A stretch of 15,018 nucleotides of DNA, taken from NCBI RefSeq assembly GCF_016785185.1, contig NZ_JAEKDY010000088.1; one strand, given 5' to 3'. A model generated the notes under the pieces. That model did no database searches. It was not told where the DNA came from and worked only from the letters and a program-made list of their open reading frames with translations. Shown here piece by piece: positions 6,553-12,635 of the stretch; position 1 is the stretch's first letter; the number at the start of each line of letters is the position of its first letter. This stretch comes from Heyndrickxia sporothermodurans (lineage in GTDB: Bacteria; Bacillota; Bacilli; Bacillales; Bacillaceae_C). A program made the position numbers and the translations under genes.

Positions 6553-6921
6553 ATAAAAAAGAAAAAAGTTATTGGACTAATTGTGCTTTTATTTGTAGTT
6601 TTCATCGTATTGTTAAGTTCTATAACTATTTTTTCATATGAAGAATCTAAAAAGTTTAAAGGATTTCCTGTACCGAAACATGCAAAATTAACGAAAAGTA
6701 GGGCGGATTTTGAGGCGTATGATTGGTCACCTGCTTCGGAGGAAGAAGGACTTCCCTTAAGATATCTTCTTATCATCAAACTTAAAGGTTGGAAAAAGAC
6801 GTTTGAAGAAGGTTCTTTAACAATCTATGAAAAGGATGGATATAAGATCGATGTCATATCCCAAACGGATTATTTATCTTTAGGGATAGATTCGGATTCC
6901 AAAAATGACAATAAAGAATAA
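6553..6921 (+). CDS. Membrane-anchored hypothetical protein with ATA in place of a start codon
   Basis: Read from 6553 the protein is 122 residues: a short Lys-rich stretch (KKKK), a hydrophobic segment (VIGLIVLLFVVFIVLL) acting as signal anchor, then a soluble domain with the blocks FPVPKHAKL, YDWSPASEE and GWKKTFEEGSLTIYEKDGYKIDVISQTDYL. It recalls Bacillus hypothetical proteins of unknown function. The codon at the natural start position, ten bases after AGAGGAAG, is ATA, not ATG. The first standard start, GTG 6583, removes the basic stretch and part of the anchor and has no ribosome binding site. The amidase-domain gene ends 17 bases upstream, so the two may be co-transcribed, with the terminator at 6986-7028 following. 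Confidence 0.55.
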   Translation: MKKKKVIGLIVLLFVVFIVLLSSITIFSYEESKKFKGFPVPKHAKLTKSRADFEAYDWSPASEEEGLPLRYLLIIKLKGWKKTFEEGSLTIYEKDGYKIDVISQTDYLSLGIDSDSKNDNKE

Positions 6922-6985
6922 AGGGTAAAAAAGCTTTCGGTGTAGATTAAAAAGAAGATGTTTGCACAAACCTTAGTGATATAAG

Positions 6986-7028
6986 AAAAATGACTATCAA
7001 AAAGTGTAGTAGTTGATAGTCATTTTTT
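6986..7028 (+). terminator. Intrinsic terminator
   Basis: A perfect 14-bp stem is formed by AAAAATGACTATCA (6986-6999) and TGATAGTCATTTTT (7014-7027), with a 14-base loop and a T-run. It can work in both directions, so it also closes the minus-strand remnant at 7050-7262. Confidence 0.85.
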
Positions 7029-7049
7029 ATTATAGATCAAATGGCTCTT

Positions 7050-7262
7050 TTAAAAGCTTGAATTTCTTAATGCAAGGAAGATTGCTAGTGTAATAAAGAA
7101 ATTTACTGCCAATGATGCTGTTCAGAATCCTGCTTGCAGCCTCCCACAATAAAAAAGCAAGACTCTCATCCCATTTACCATATATCTCGTAGGCAAAATA
7201 GGACCAAATATTTGAGGGACGATAGGCAAAGTCGAGAAAGGAACAGCTCCTCCACTTGTCGC
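7050..7262 (-). pseudogene. C-terminal remnant of an ABC-2/YhgE-like membrane protein
   Basis: On the minus strand one frame reads ILATSGGAVPFSTLPIV, then FGPILPTRYMVNGMRVLL, then an in-frame TGA (where Trp would fit, after LQAGF), then TASLAVNFFITLAIFLALRN and a stop at 7050. The SGG-P...P....PTRYMVNGMR block followed by a final membrane helix is characteristic of the C-terminus of YhgE/Pip and ABC-2-type permeases. Everything upstream of about 7262 is gone, and the break point touches the SRPBCC gene's region. This is a dead fragment. Confidence 0.6.
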
Positions 7263-7363
7263 TAGTATATCCTTATGATATTGAATCGTATATTAAAGGA
7301 AAAGAACGACTCGTTATCGAAAAGGAAAGAAAGGCATTGGCGTGGTATAGGGAGATTGGAAAT

Positions 7364-7807
7364 ATGCCTGAAACCGAGCATAGTACATATATAAAGGTGG
7401 AGAAAGAAAAATTATATGAAATACTTTCTTCATCTGAAGGATGGAACGCATGGTTTACAGATGATACTTCTCTCACACTGAATTCTGACGGAACGGGTGA
7501 TATTCGATTAGGATGGAGTGATTTTGGCAGCAGAAAAGAAAATGTTGAGGATGGCGGTAAAATACTTGAGGCAATCCCTAATAAATCATTTGTTTTTCAA
7601 TGGTCTCCGGGCGAAAGTATAACTACAGTATCTATTAAACTTGAGAAATATAAAGATGGAACTCTAGTAAGGCTAAGAGAAACGGGATACTCTAGTTCTG
7701 AAAAGGACTTAGCTGCTTATTTAGGGTGCGCTGTAGGTTGGGGAGAGGCGTTAACGCTATTAAAGGTTTACCTAGAATATGGTATTGTGTGCAAACAAGA
7801 TTTGTAG
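7364..7807 (+). CDS. SRPBCC (AHSA1/START-like) domain protein
   Basis: From ATG 7364 the protein has 147 residues, the normal size of a single AHSA1-type SRPBCC domain. This fold forms a deep hydrophobic pocket for lipids or other ligands. The family's pattern is visible: the first strand (STYIKVEKEKLYEILS), SEGWNAWFTDD, a strand pair with GDIRLGWSDFG, LEAIPNKSFVFQWSPGE, SIKLEKYKDGTLVRLRETGY, and the long C-terminal helix beginning CAVGWGEALTLLKVYLEYG. The frame is open back to 7226, and a TTG at 7256 would add 36 residues, but these lie outside the domain and near the permease breakpoint. ATG 7364 has GGGAG upstream. Ligand unknown. Confidence 0.75.
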   Translation: MPETEHSTYIKVEKEKLYEILSSSEGWNAWFTDDTSLTLNSDGTGDIRLGWSDFGSRKENVEDGGKILEAIPNKSFVFQWSPGESITTVSIKLEKYKDGTLVRLRETGYSSSEKDLAAYLGCAVGWGEALTLLKVYLEYGIVCKQDL

Positions 7808-7833
7808 ACCATTTTAAAAAGGGGTAGATAAAT

Positions 7834-8358
7834 TTGGAGAAAAAATCACTATTCGTATCGTCTTTAGCAGGATATGAAGAAGAAATTGGCCGTTGGCTAT
7901 GGTGTTTAGAAGATGTTCGACGCACCATAAAACAGAGATTATCTGGAATTAGTCAAAGCGATCTTGATACAAAAATCGATGAAAGACAAACGATTGGCTC
8001 ACTTTTATATCATATCGCTTTAATCGAAGCCGATTGGTTATATGAGGAAGTGTTATGTACTGAATGGGACCCAGAAATACGAGAGTTGTTTCCGTTCGAA
8101 TGCCGTTCTGATGACGATTCATTAGCCCATATCGAAGGACAAAGTTTGGAAGCGCATTTTGATCGTCTTAACAAGGTACGTGAAGTTTTTCTTTCACATT
8201 TTCGTACAATGGATCTTATAGATTGGCGGAAACCAAGGGTCCTTGAAAAATACGATGTCACACCTGAATGGGTCGTCTACCACTTAATTGAGCACGAATC
8301 CCATCATAGAGGACAGATTTTTCAATTACTTAGTAAATTAAAGCATGAACGTATTTAA
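7834..8358 (+). CDS. DinB-family protein
   Basis: This 174-residue protein of the DinB/YfiT four-helix fold is likely a metal-dependent thiol transferase or related enzyme. In Bacillaceae several such families use bacillithiol. The expected three-His metal site is present: His60 in LLYHIALIEADW, and His154 and His158 in LIEHESHHRGQI. The start is TTG 7834, preceded by AAAAGGGG at ten bases. It begins 26 bases after the SRPBCC gene, so the two are probably co-transcribed and end at the terminator 8364-8399. No DNA-damage box was noticed. The substrate is unknown. Confidence 0.85.
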   Translation: MEKKSLFVSSLAGYEEEIGRWLWCLEDVRRTIKQRLSGISQSDLDTKIDERQTIGSLLYHIALIEADWLYEEVLCTEWDPEIRELFPFECRSDDDSLAHIEGQSLEAHFDRLNKVREVFLSHFRTMDLIDWRKPRVLEKYDVTPEWVVYHLIEHESHHRGQIFQLLSKLKHERI

Positions 8359-8363
8359 TTATT

Positions 8364-8399
8364 AAAAAATCGACAGTTTAATTTGCTGTTGATTTTTTT
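8364..8399 (+). terminator. Intrinsic terminator after the DinB-family gene
   Basis: AAAAAATCGACAG (8364-8376) pairs with CTGTTGATTTTTT (8386-8398) with a single G-T wobble and a 9-base loop, ending in a T-run. The structure is symmetrical enough to act in both directions. Confidence 0.85.
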
Positions 8400-8440
8400 A
8401 TGTAGCCGTCTGAAAAAAGGATCTCAAAAAGGTATTTTTG

Positions 8441-8469
8441 TTTACAATGTAGAATTCCTTTTTTAGAAG
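8441..8469 (+). promoter_or_regulatory. Candidate promoter of the kinase-clamp-FosB operon
   Basis: TTTACA (8441-8446, five of six to -35) and TAGAAG (8464-8469, four of six to -10) are 17 bases apart, upstream of ATG 8492 and downstream of a terminator. The -10 box overlaps an inverted repeat TTCCTT/AAGGAA, which could modulate the promoter. Only moderate support. Confidence 0.35.
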
Positions 8470-8491
8470 GAAGGTCGAAAAGGTAAATATA

Positions 8492-9028
8492 ATGTTGAAA
8501 AGTGGTGAAAGAGTGTCGAAAGCAATCCCGAATAGAATTCATATTATCGGTTCAGTTGGTAGTGGAAAAACAACTTTAGCCCGATCATTATCTAAAAAAT
8601 TGAACATCCCATTTTATGAATTAGATAATGTTGTATGGATAAGGACAAAATCCGGTGATGTGCAAAGGGGGCAGAAGGAAAGAGATAAGTATCTTACCGA
8701 TATTGTAAGGTCAGAAGCATGGATTATCGAAGGTGTCCATCATCCATGGGTATCTCCGAGCTGGGAAAAAGCGGACTTAATAATCTTTCTGGATACGGAT
8801 TATTCAATAAGGACTTATCGAATCATTAAACGATATATACGACAAAAATTAGGACGCGAAAAAGCGAATTATCAACCGTCGTTTGACATGTTTAAAAAGA
8901 TGTTCGGTTGGAATGCTTATTTCGAAAAGAAAAGCAAACCTGAAATTATGGAGCTTTTAAGACCGTATGAGGAGAAATTGCTCATTTTAAAAGATAATAG
9001 AAGAAATATTTTGAATGAAGGTTCCTAA
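8492..9028 (+). CDS. P-loop kinase-like protein (FlaR/adenylate-kinase-like)
   Basis: This 178-residue P-loop NTPase has Walker A GSVGSGKTT (20-28), followed by ELDNVVWI and the lid-like basic helix region RTYRIIKRYIRQKLGR. The hydrophobic strands AWIIEGV and DLIIFLDT are the usual Walker B-like strands of the nucleoside/adenylate-kinase-like group that databases label 'DNA topology modulation protein FlaR'. The phosphoryl acceptor is not known. ATG 8492 follows AAAAGG by eight bases. It is the first gene of a tight operon: the sliding-clamp homologue starts 11 bases after its stop. Confidence 0.8.
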   Translation: MLKSGERVSKAIPNRIHIIGSVGSGKTTLARSLSKKLNIPFYELDNVVWIRTKSGDVQRGQKERDKYLTDIVRSEAWIIEGVHHPWVSPSWEKADLIIFLDTDYSIRTYRIIKRYIRQKLGREKANYQPSFDMFKKMFGWNAYFEKKSKPEIMELLRPYEEKLLILKDNRRNILNEGS

Positions 9029-9039
9029 GGGGTGTGGAG

Positions 9040-10167
9040 ATGGAGTTTATTATTAATAACGACTGTTTCAATAAGGCGATTTCAGAGGTGAGGAAAGGAA
9101 TTTCTTCGAAAACGCCTTTGCCGATTTTAACGGGTATTAAGATAGTCGTTAATAAGGAAAGTGTTATTTTAATCGGAAGTAATTCGGGTATCATCATTGA
9201 AAAAAGAATTCCTTTAATGATTGATGGAGTCAAAGTTTTAGAAATCGTACAACCGGGGAGTATTGTTATTCCGGCCAACTACTTGAGTGAAATCGTTAAG
9301 AAATTGCCATCTGATGTTCATATGAAAGCAAATGAAAAGCAGTTGATTACGATTCAATCTGATGAAATTATTACACATATAAGTGGCTTGAATGCGGATG
9401 ATTATCCAAGACTTCCGGATATTCAGCAAAACTTCTGTATAAAGATAGGAAGTAATGAATTAATCGAACTATTTAAACAGACGATGTTTGCTGCCTCATC
9501 AAACGAAATGAAGCCAGTATTAACGGGAGTTCATATGAATTTTTTAGATGACAAACTTGTTGTTGTTGCAACAAATTCACATCGACTGTCTAGGAGAGAA
9601 CTGTCTATAGAATCCGATGTGAATGCTTCTATCATAGTTCCACGGTCAAGCTTACTGGAGTTTACGAAGTTATTTATAGATTCAGGGGAATTAAAGCTGT
9701 TCATAACGAACAATTATATTGTCTTTCAGTCAAAGGACATGACTTTATATTCAAGATTAATCGATGGTGTGTATCCGAATACGGCTGGACTCATTCCAAA
9801 GGAATCAAAAACAAGAAATAGATTAACTACCAATCAATTTTTAAAAGGAATAGATCGTGCCTGTTTGTTTGCAAGTGAATGGAGAAATAATAATGTGAAT
9901 CTATCGATTGTAGAAGGGGATAAAATAAAGATTTCGTCATTGGCATCGGAAATAGGAAAGATTGAGGAAACCCAAACGATTCAAATGGTTGAAGGACAGA
10001 AGGAACTGAGTATTTCTTTAGACGGAAGTTTTTTAAAGGATGCATTAAAGGTAATTCAGGAAGAAGAGATAATGATACAATTTGGCGGATCAATGAGTCC
10101 AATATTCATACAACCTGTCGGCAATCCATCGTTTCTGCAACTCATATCGCCGGTTCGGACGTATTAA
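9040..10167 (+). CDS. DNA polymerase III beta subunit (sliding clamp) homologue, probably a second copy
   Basis: The 375-residue protein aligns over its whole length with Bacillus DnaN (378 residues): TPLPILTGIKIVV, GSIVIPANYLSEIVKKLP, SGLNADDYPRLPDI, MKPVLTGVHMNF, TNSHRLSRREL, SRLIDGVYPNTAGLIP and the C-terminal QLISPVRTY, part of the pocket that binds clamp-interacting proteins. It should form a ring around DNA. The main dnaN normally lies between dnaA and recF. Here the neighbours are a P-loop kinase-like gene and an acetyltransferase, so this is most likely a paralogue like the second dnaN annotated in some Bacillus genomes. ATG 9040 follows AAGGGG by seven bases; GTG 9034 is an alternative. 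Both flanking gaps are 15 bases or less. Role unknown. Confidence 0.9.
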   Translation: MEFIINNDCFNKAISEVRKGISSKTPLPILTGIKIVVNKESVILIGSNSGIIIEKRIPLMIDGVKVLEIVQPGSIVIPANYLSEIVKKLPSDVHMKANEKQLITIQSDEIITHISGLNADDYPRLPDIQQNFCIKIGSNELIELFKQTMFAASSNEMKPVLTGVHMNFLDDKLVVVATNSHRLSRRELSIESDVNASIIVPRSSLLEFTKLFIDSGELKLFITNNYIVFQSKDMTLYSRLIDGVYPNTAGLIPKESKTRNRLTTNQFLKGIDRACLFASEWRNNNVNLSIVEGDKIKISSLASEIGKIEETQTIQMVEGQKELSISLDGSFLKDALKVIQEEEIMIQFGGSMSPIFIQPVGNPSFLQLISPVRTY

Positions 10168-10182
10168 AAGGGGGAGATTTAT

Positions 10183-10722
10183 ATGTTTCCGGTTTTAGAA
10201 ACAGAGAGAATGAAATTGAGAGAAATAGTTGAAGAAGATGCGGGCGACATTTTTTCTTGTTTTTCTAATGAACAAGTCACGAGGTACTATGGGCAAGAAC
10301 CATTTGTAAAAGTTGATCAGGCAAAGCAAATGGTCCATCTTTTTGCAAAAAATTATGAGGAAAAACGAGGGATTCGTTGGGGAATGGAGAGAAAGGGAAC
10401 AAAAGGATTAATCGGTACGATTGGCCTGAATGCATGGTCACCAACACATAAGCGTGCGGAAATTGGCTATGAAATCCATCCGGACTTTTGGCGCAAAGGT
10501 TATGCTAAAGAGGCAATTTCAGAGATTGTTACATATGGACTTGAAGAGCTAGGACTCATGAGAATTGGTGCCGTTGTTTTTCTGGAAAACACAGCTTCCA
10601 ATGAACTTTTACTAAAAATGGGCTTTCAGCATGAAGGTGTGTTGAAAAATTATATTCATCAAAATGGACGGTCGTATGATACGAATGTTTATGGGTTATG
10701 TAAAGTTGTGGATAAGGGCTGA
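10183..10722 (+). CDS. RimJ/RimL-type GNAT N-acetyltransferase
   Basis: This 179-residue acetyltransferase has the order typical of the RimJ/RimL-like GNAT group: LETERMKLREIVEEDA at the N-terminus, IGTIGLNAW, AEIGYEIHPDFWRKGYAKEA with the acetyl-CoA loop (104-111), and NTASNELLLKMGFQHEG (136-152) with the conserved Asn and Gly-Phe. All core motifs are present. Targets in this group include protein N-termini and small amines; the substrate is unknown here. ATG 10183 has AAAAGGGGGAG upstream. The gene lies 15 bases after the clamp gene, and its TGA overlaps the fosB ATG by one base. Confidence 0.88.
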   Translation: MFPVLETERMKLREIVEEDAGDIFSCFSNEQVTRYYGQEPFVKVDQAKQMVHLFAKNYEEKRGIRWGMERKGTKGLIGTIGLNAWSPTHKRAEIGYEIHPDFWRKGYAKEAISEIVTYGLEELGLMRIGAVVFLENTASNELLLKMGFQHEGVLKNYIHQNGRSYDTNVYGLCKVVDKG

Positions 10723-11141
10723 TGGCGATTAAAGGTGTGAATCATTTCTTATTTTCTGTATCAAATTTAGAAGCATCAATTGAATTTTATCGGAATGTGT
10801 TTGATGCAAAGCTGCTTGTTAAGGGAAGGAGCCTTGCCTATTTTGATTTAAATGGGATATGGCTTGCATTAAATGAAGAAAAGGATATTTCGCGTGAGGA
10901 AATCCATCTATCATATACACATATTGCTTTCTCTGTTGATGAAGAAGATTTCGATACAATGGTAGAAAAGTTACGTTCGTTCCATATGAATATTCTTCCC
11001 GGTCGAGAGCGAGATGAAAAGGATAAACGCTCCATTTATTTTACTGATCCAGATGGGCATAAATTTGAGTTTCATACAGGGACACTGGAAGATAGGATGG
11101 CGTATTATCGAGAAGAAAAGGATCATATGGAATTTTATTAA
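10722..11141 (+). CDS. fosB: Metallothiol transferase FosB (fosfomycin resistance)
   Basis: This 139-residue protein of the vicinal-oxygen-chelate superfamily matches, from memory, Bacillus FosB nearly throughout (GVNHFLFSVSNLEASIEFY, FDAKLLVKGR, LSYTHIAFSV, NILPGRERDE, IYFTDPDGHKFEFHTGTL). FosB is a cytoplasmic Mn2+/Mg2+-dependent enzyme that opens the epoxide of fosfomycin by adding bacillithiol. The metal ligands His8, His67 and Glu116 are present, as is the length of the family. It is the last gene of the operon, translationally coupled to the acetyltransferase (TGATG), and is followed by a strong terminator. In B. subtilis fosB is a single gene under sigma-W. Here no separate promoter is seen, so expression would depend on the operon. 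Confidence 0.95.
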   Translation: MAIKGVNHFLFSVSNLEASIEFYRNVFDAKLLVKGRSLAYFDLNGIWLALNEEKDISREEIHLSYTHIAFSVDEEDFDTMVEKLRSFHMNILPGRERDEKDKRSIYFTDPDGHKFEFHTGTLEDRMAYYREEKDHMEFY

Positions 11142-11153
11142 GTTTAAAAAGCG

Positions 11154-11196
11154 GAGCCTGTTTTGGACAAAGGATGTTTCAAAACAGGCTCATTTT
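11154..11196 (+). terminator. Intrinsic terminator after fosB
   Basis: GAGCCTGTTTTG (11154-11165) and CAAAACAGGCTC (11180-11191) form a perfect 12-bp stem with a 14-base loop, followed by ATTTTG. The T-run is short but the stem is strong. Confidence 0.8.
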
Positions 11197-11200
11197 GATA

Positions 11201-11310
11201 CGGGAAGATGAAGAGCGAAAGTCCAATCCCACGTGAACGAATCCGTACGATTCGAGAAGATAAAGAACGAAAAAACAGTCTCATGTGGACGAATCCGTTC
11301 ATACGGGTGG
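11201..11310. repeat. 52-bp tandem repeat array, copy B
   Basis: The 3' part of a unit (11201-11230), a full unit of exactly 52 bases (11231-11282) and the 5' part of another (11283-11310) are head to tail. They share GGGAAGAT.AAGAGCGAAA, CGAATCCGT and GAGAAGATAAAGA(A/G)CGAAA with the array at 691-852, in the same orientation and period. The array follows directly after the fosB terminator. Confidence 0.8.
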
Positions 11311-11361
11311 TTCGTTAGTTAAATAAGGATCGTCATTCGTTGCTGAAGGATTACGGAAAAA

Positions 11362-11572
11362 TTATTCATCTGAAGATTCATCTTTCTTCACCAATATCAG
11401 AGAAAGAATTTCGATCACATGCGAATTTTGCTTTGACTTTTCTAAAAATGACAAAGGGATTTGGCCGTTTTTGGCGGCCGCTCTATTTTTATATGTAAAG
11501 TTCTCAATTTTTGCCTCTGGAAAGTACTGATGAAAATATCCACCTAAGGATAAGTTTTTTTACGTTTGGATC
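11362..11572 (-). pseudogene. Probable 3' remnant of an unrecognised gene
   Basis: On the minus strand a frame ending at 11362 reads like real protein: LSLGGYFHQYFPEAKIENF, TYKNRAAAKNGQIPLSFLE, then VIEILSLILVKKDESSDE and a stop. It is cut by a stop at 11565, and would continue as DPNVKNLSLGG if the seven-T run at 11555-11561 were one base shorter. No start codon or family is recognised. The opposite strand has an open frame (11340-11498) with a weaker protein-like pattern, probably its shadow. Confidence 0.4.
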
Positions 11573-11700
11573 AGAAAAAAGATAGAAAAAGAAGAGGTTT
11601 AGCACCCAAAAAGAAAGTAATCGAAAAAATGGGAGTTAAAGAAAAAGTGATTCATCGATTGCCAAGCGTTTTGAATAAAGGACGGCGGATATTTTTTTAA
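11566..11700 (+). other. Short basic open frame, possible remnant
   Basis: TTG 11566 opens 44 codons rich in Lys and Arg (for example KKDRKRRGLAPKKKVIEK, then HRLPSVLNKGRRIFF). The ribosome binding site is poor and no family is recognised. The Lys-rich pattern makes coding more likely than the Phe-rich reading of the opposite strand, but it may be a gene tail. Confidence 0.25.
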
Positions 11701-11741
11701 ATTAATGAACATTATATATGTTGAGCGGGAGGTGAATGTTG

Positions 11742-11888
11742 ATGGAGAATAACAAAAAAACAAAATCATCCAATACAAAAAATGGATCAGGGTCTTCATA
11801 TAATAAGAATCACGCGGGTCATTTACCAGACTATGGTGGAAATGATGTGGATCCGAATGCAAAAGGGATTGTAACTAAGGATGAATAG
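11742..11888 (+). CDS. Small hydrophilic protein, function unknown
   Basis: The 48-residue product starts at ATG 11742 with an excellent site (GGGAGGTG, seven bases). It is strongly hydrophilic, rich in Asn, Lys, Ser and Gly (KTKSSNTKNGSGSSYNKN), with a distinctive second half, HAGHLPDYGGNDVDPNAKG. There is no signal peptide, Cys or membrane segment. Short proteins of this composition in Bacillaceae are often made in the developing spore, but that is only analogy. A 15-bp palindrome, AACATTATATATGTT (11708-11722), sits just upstream and could be part of its promoter region. A terminator follows directly. Confidence 0.6.
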   Translation: MENNKKTKSSNTKNGSGSSYNKNHAGHLPDYGGNDVDPNAKGIVTKDE

Positions 11889-11901
11889 TACTCATGATAA
11901 G

Positions 11902-11926
11902 ACGCCTCGTTATTGGCGTTTTTCTT
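11902..11926 (+). terminator. Short intrinsic terminator
   Basis: ACGCC (11902-11906) and GGCGT (11915-11919) form a compact stem with an 8-base loop, followed by TTTTCTT. It lies between the small hydrophilic protein gene and the DUF2383 gene. The A-rich 5' flank extends pairing with the T-run. Confidence 0.6.
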
Positions 11927-11946
11927 ATATAGTTAGGAGGGTAAAT

Positions 11947-12372
11947 ATGGTAAATAATCACGTAATCAACACGTTGAATGATTTTTTGAAAGGTCAATAT
12001 ATGGGGATACATGCTTATGAAAACTATATTCAAAAAATATCGGATGAACAAATCAAACGAGAGCTTCAAAAGATTCAGCAAGAACTTAAAAACGATGCTT
12101 CCAAAGTTGCAGAAAGAATTCAAAATCTCGGGGGAAAACCTGCTGATAGTGAGGGCATCGTTGGTTCCATACAAGGTTATCTCAATCATTTTACAATTCC
12201 AAATGATACATCCGAGATGCTGGAAGATGCGTTAAATGGTGAAAATAAAGGGATACAGATGGCAAAAGAAATCGTTAGAGGGGATCTCGATCCGGAAAGT
12301 CTTCAGTTAATTAAAGAACTTCTTAATAAAGATAGGAGTCATGTAGAGCGATTGCGGGGATTAATTCAATAA
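11947..12372 (+). CDS. DUF2383 ferritin-like four-helix protein
   Basis: From ATG 11947 (GGAGGG six to seven bases upstream) the protein has 141 residues and is almost entirely helical. It resembles the DUF2383 ferritin-like family, with helix 1 INTLNDFLKGQYMGIHAYENY (Glu25), helix 2 from IKRELQKIQQELKNDASKVAE, the turn NLGGKPAD, then ALNGENKGIQMAKE (Glu99), and a final helix with RSHVERL. The paired acidic and His residues fit a metal-binding or former metal-binding bundle, though no diiron site is proven. The open frame continues upstream to 11881, but that part crosses the terminator at 11902-11926, so the later start is right. Related proteins occur in stress and spore contexts; role unknown. 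Confidence 0.75.
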   Translation: MVNNHVINTLNDFLKGQYMGIHAYENYIQKISDEQIKRELQKIQQELKNDASKVAERIQNLGGKPADSEGIVGSIQGYLNHFTIPNDTSEMLEDALNGENKGIQMAKEIVRGDLDPESLQLIKELLNKDRSHVERLRGLIQ

Positions 12373-12433
12373 GGAGATGGTTTTCTGAATTGTATAATTG
12401 AGGTGAAAAAGGGATGCCACGTTATTCAAATAA

Positions 12434-12523
12434 ATGGAGGATATTGAAATCATCGATGGATCCTCTTTTCAATTGAAAATTAAGGAAATTAAAGGAAGGG
12501 TTTCTTTTCTTCTTGTCGAATAA
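12434..12523 (+). CDS. Very short open frame, possibly translated
   Basis: ATG 12434 opens 29 codons with a protein-like pattern of alternating charged and hydrophobic residues (MEDIEIIDGSSFQLKIKEIK, then GRVSFLLVE). There is no ribosome binding site at proper distance; the nearest AAAAAGGG is about 20 bases away. Its stop overlaps the next frame (12513). It may be a small protein or the tail of a lost gene. Otherwise nothing is seen between the DUF2383 gene and 12513. Confidence 0.25.
   Translation: MEDIEIIDGSSFQLKIKEIKGRVSFLLVE
12437..12470 (+). terminator. Weak terminator-like hairpin
   Basis: GAGGAT (12437-12442) and ATCCTC (12460-12465) pair perfectly, with a 17-base loop, followed by TTTTC. 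The loop is long and the stem lies inside a possible short reading frame (12434-12523), so function is uncertain. Confidence 0.3.
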
Positions 12524-12635
12524 TAGATTAAGAGTAATTTTAAAAGGAGCTCTTCGTGAACAGATGGATCAAATTAGTGAATTTCTCTCCCAAAATAGTA
12601 GAACTTTTTGTAAAAGGGAAGAGGTGATTTCTTGA
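12513..12635 (+). CDS. Short open frame overlapping both neighbours
   Basis: TTG 12513 opens 40 codons (MSNNRLRVILKGALREQMDQ, then ISEFLSQNSRTFCKREEVIS), an amphipathic, charged sequence. GGAAGGG lies 12 bases upstream, rather far. The frame overlaps the previous one by 11 bases and its stop overlaps the TTG start of the membrane protein gene at 12632 (TTGA), a layout typical of translational coupling. No family recognised. Confidence 0.3.
   Translation: MSNNRLRVILKGALREQMDQISEFLSQNSRTFCKREEVIS

Noticed and set aside
7256..7363. 36-residue N-terminal extension of the SRPBCC protein
   Set aside because: It lies outside the domain and starts at a TTG without a ribosome binding site at the permease breakpoint. 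It might be a separate remnant, but no family was recognised.
11340..11498. 52-codon plus-strand frame starting at TTG 11340
   Set aside because: Its opposite strand reads more like protein (HQYFPEAKIENFTYKNRA), so this is probably the shadow.
11599..11862. 87-codon minus-strand frame rich in Phe and His
   Set aside because: It is antisense to the small hydrophilic gene and the Lys-rich frame. The composition is what A-rich DNA gives in reverse.
12414..12512. Joining a 20-codon frame (ATG 12414) to the 12513 frame across a TGA
   Set aside because: The frames are in phase, but the stretch in between is low in protein-like pattern and another frame (12434-12523) looks better there.
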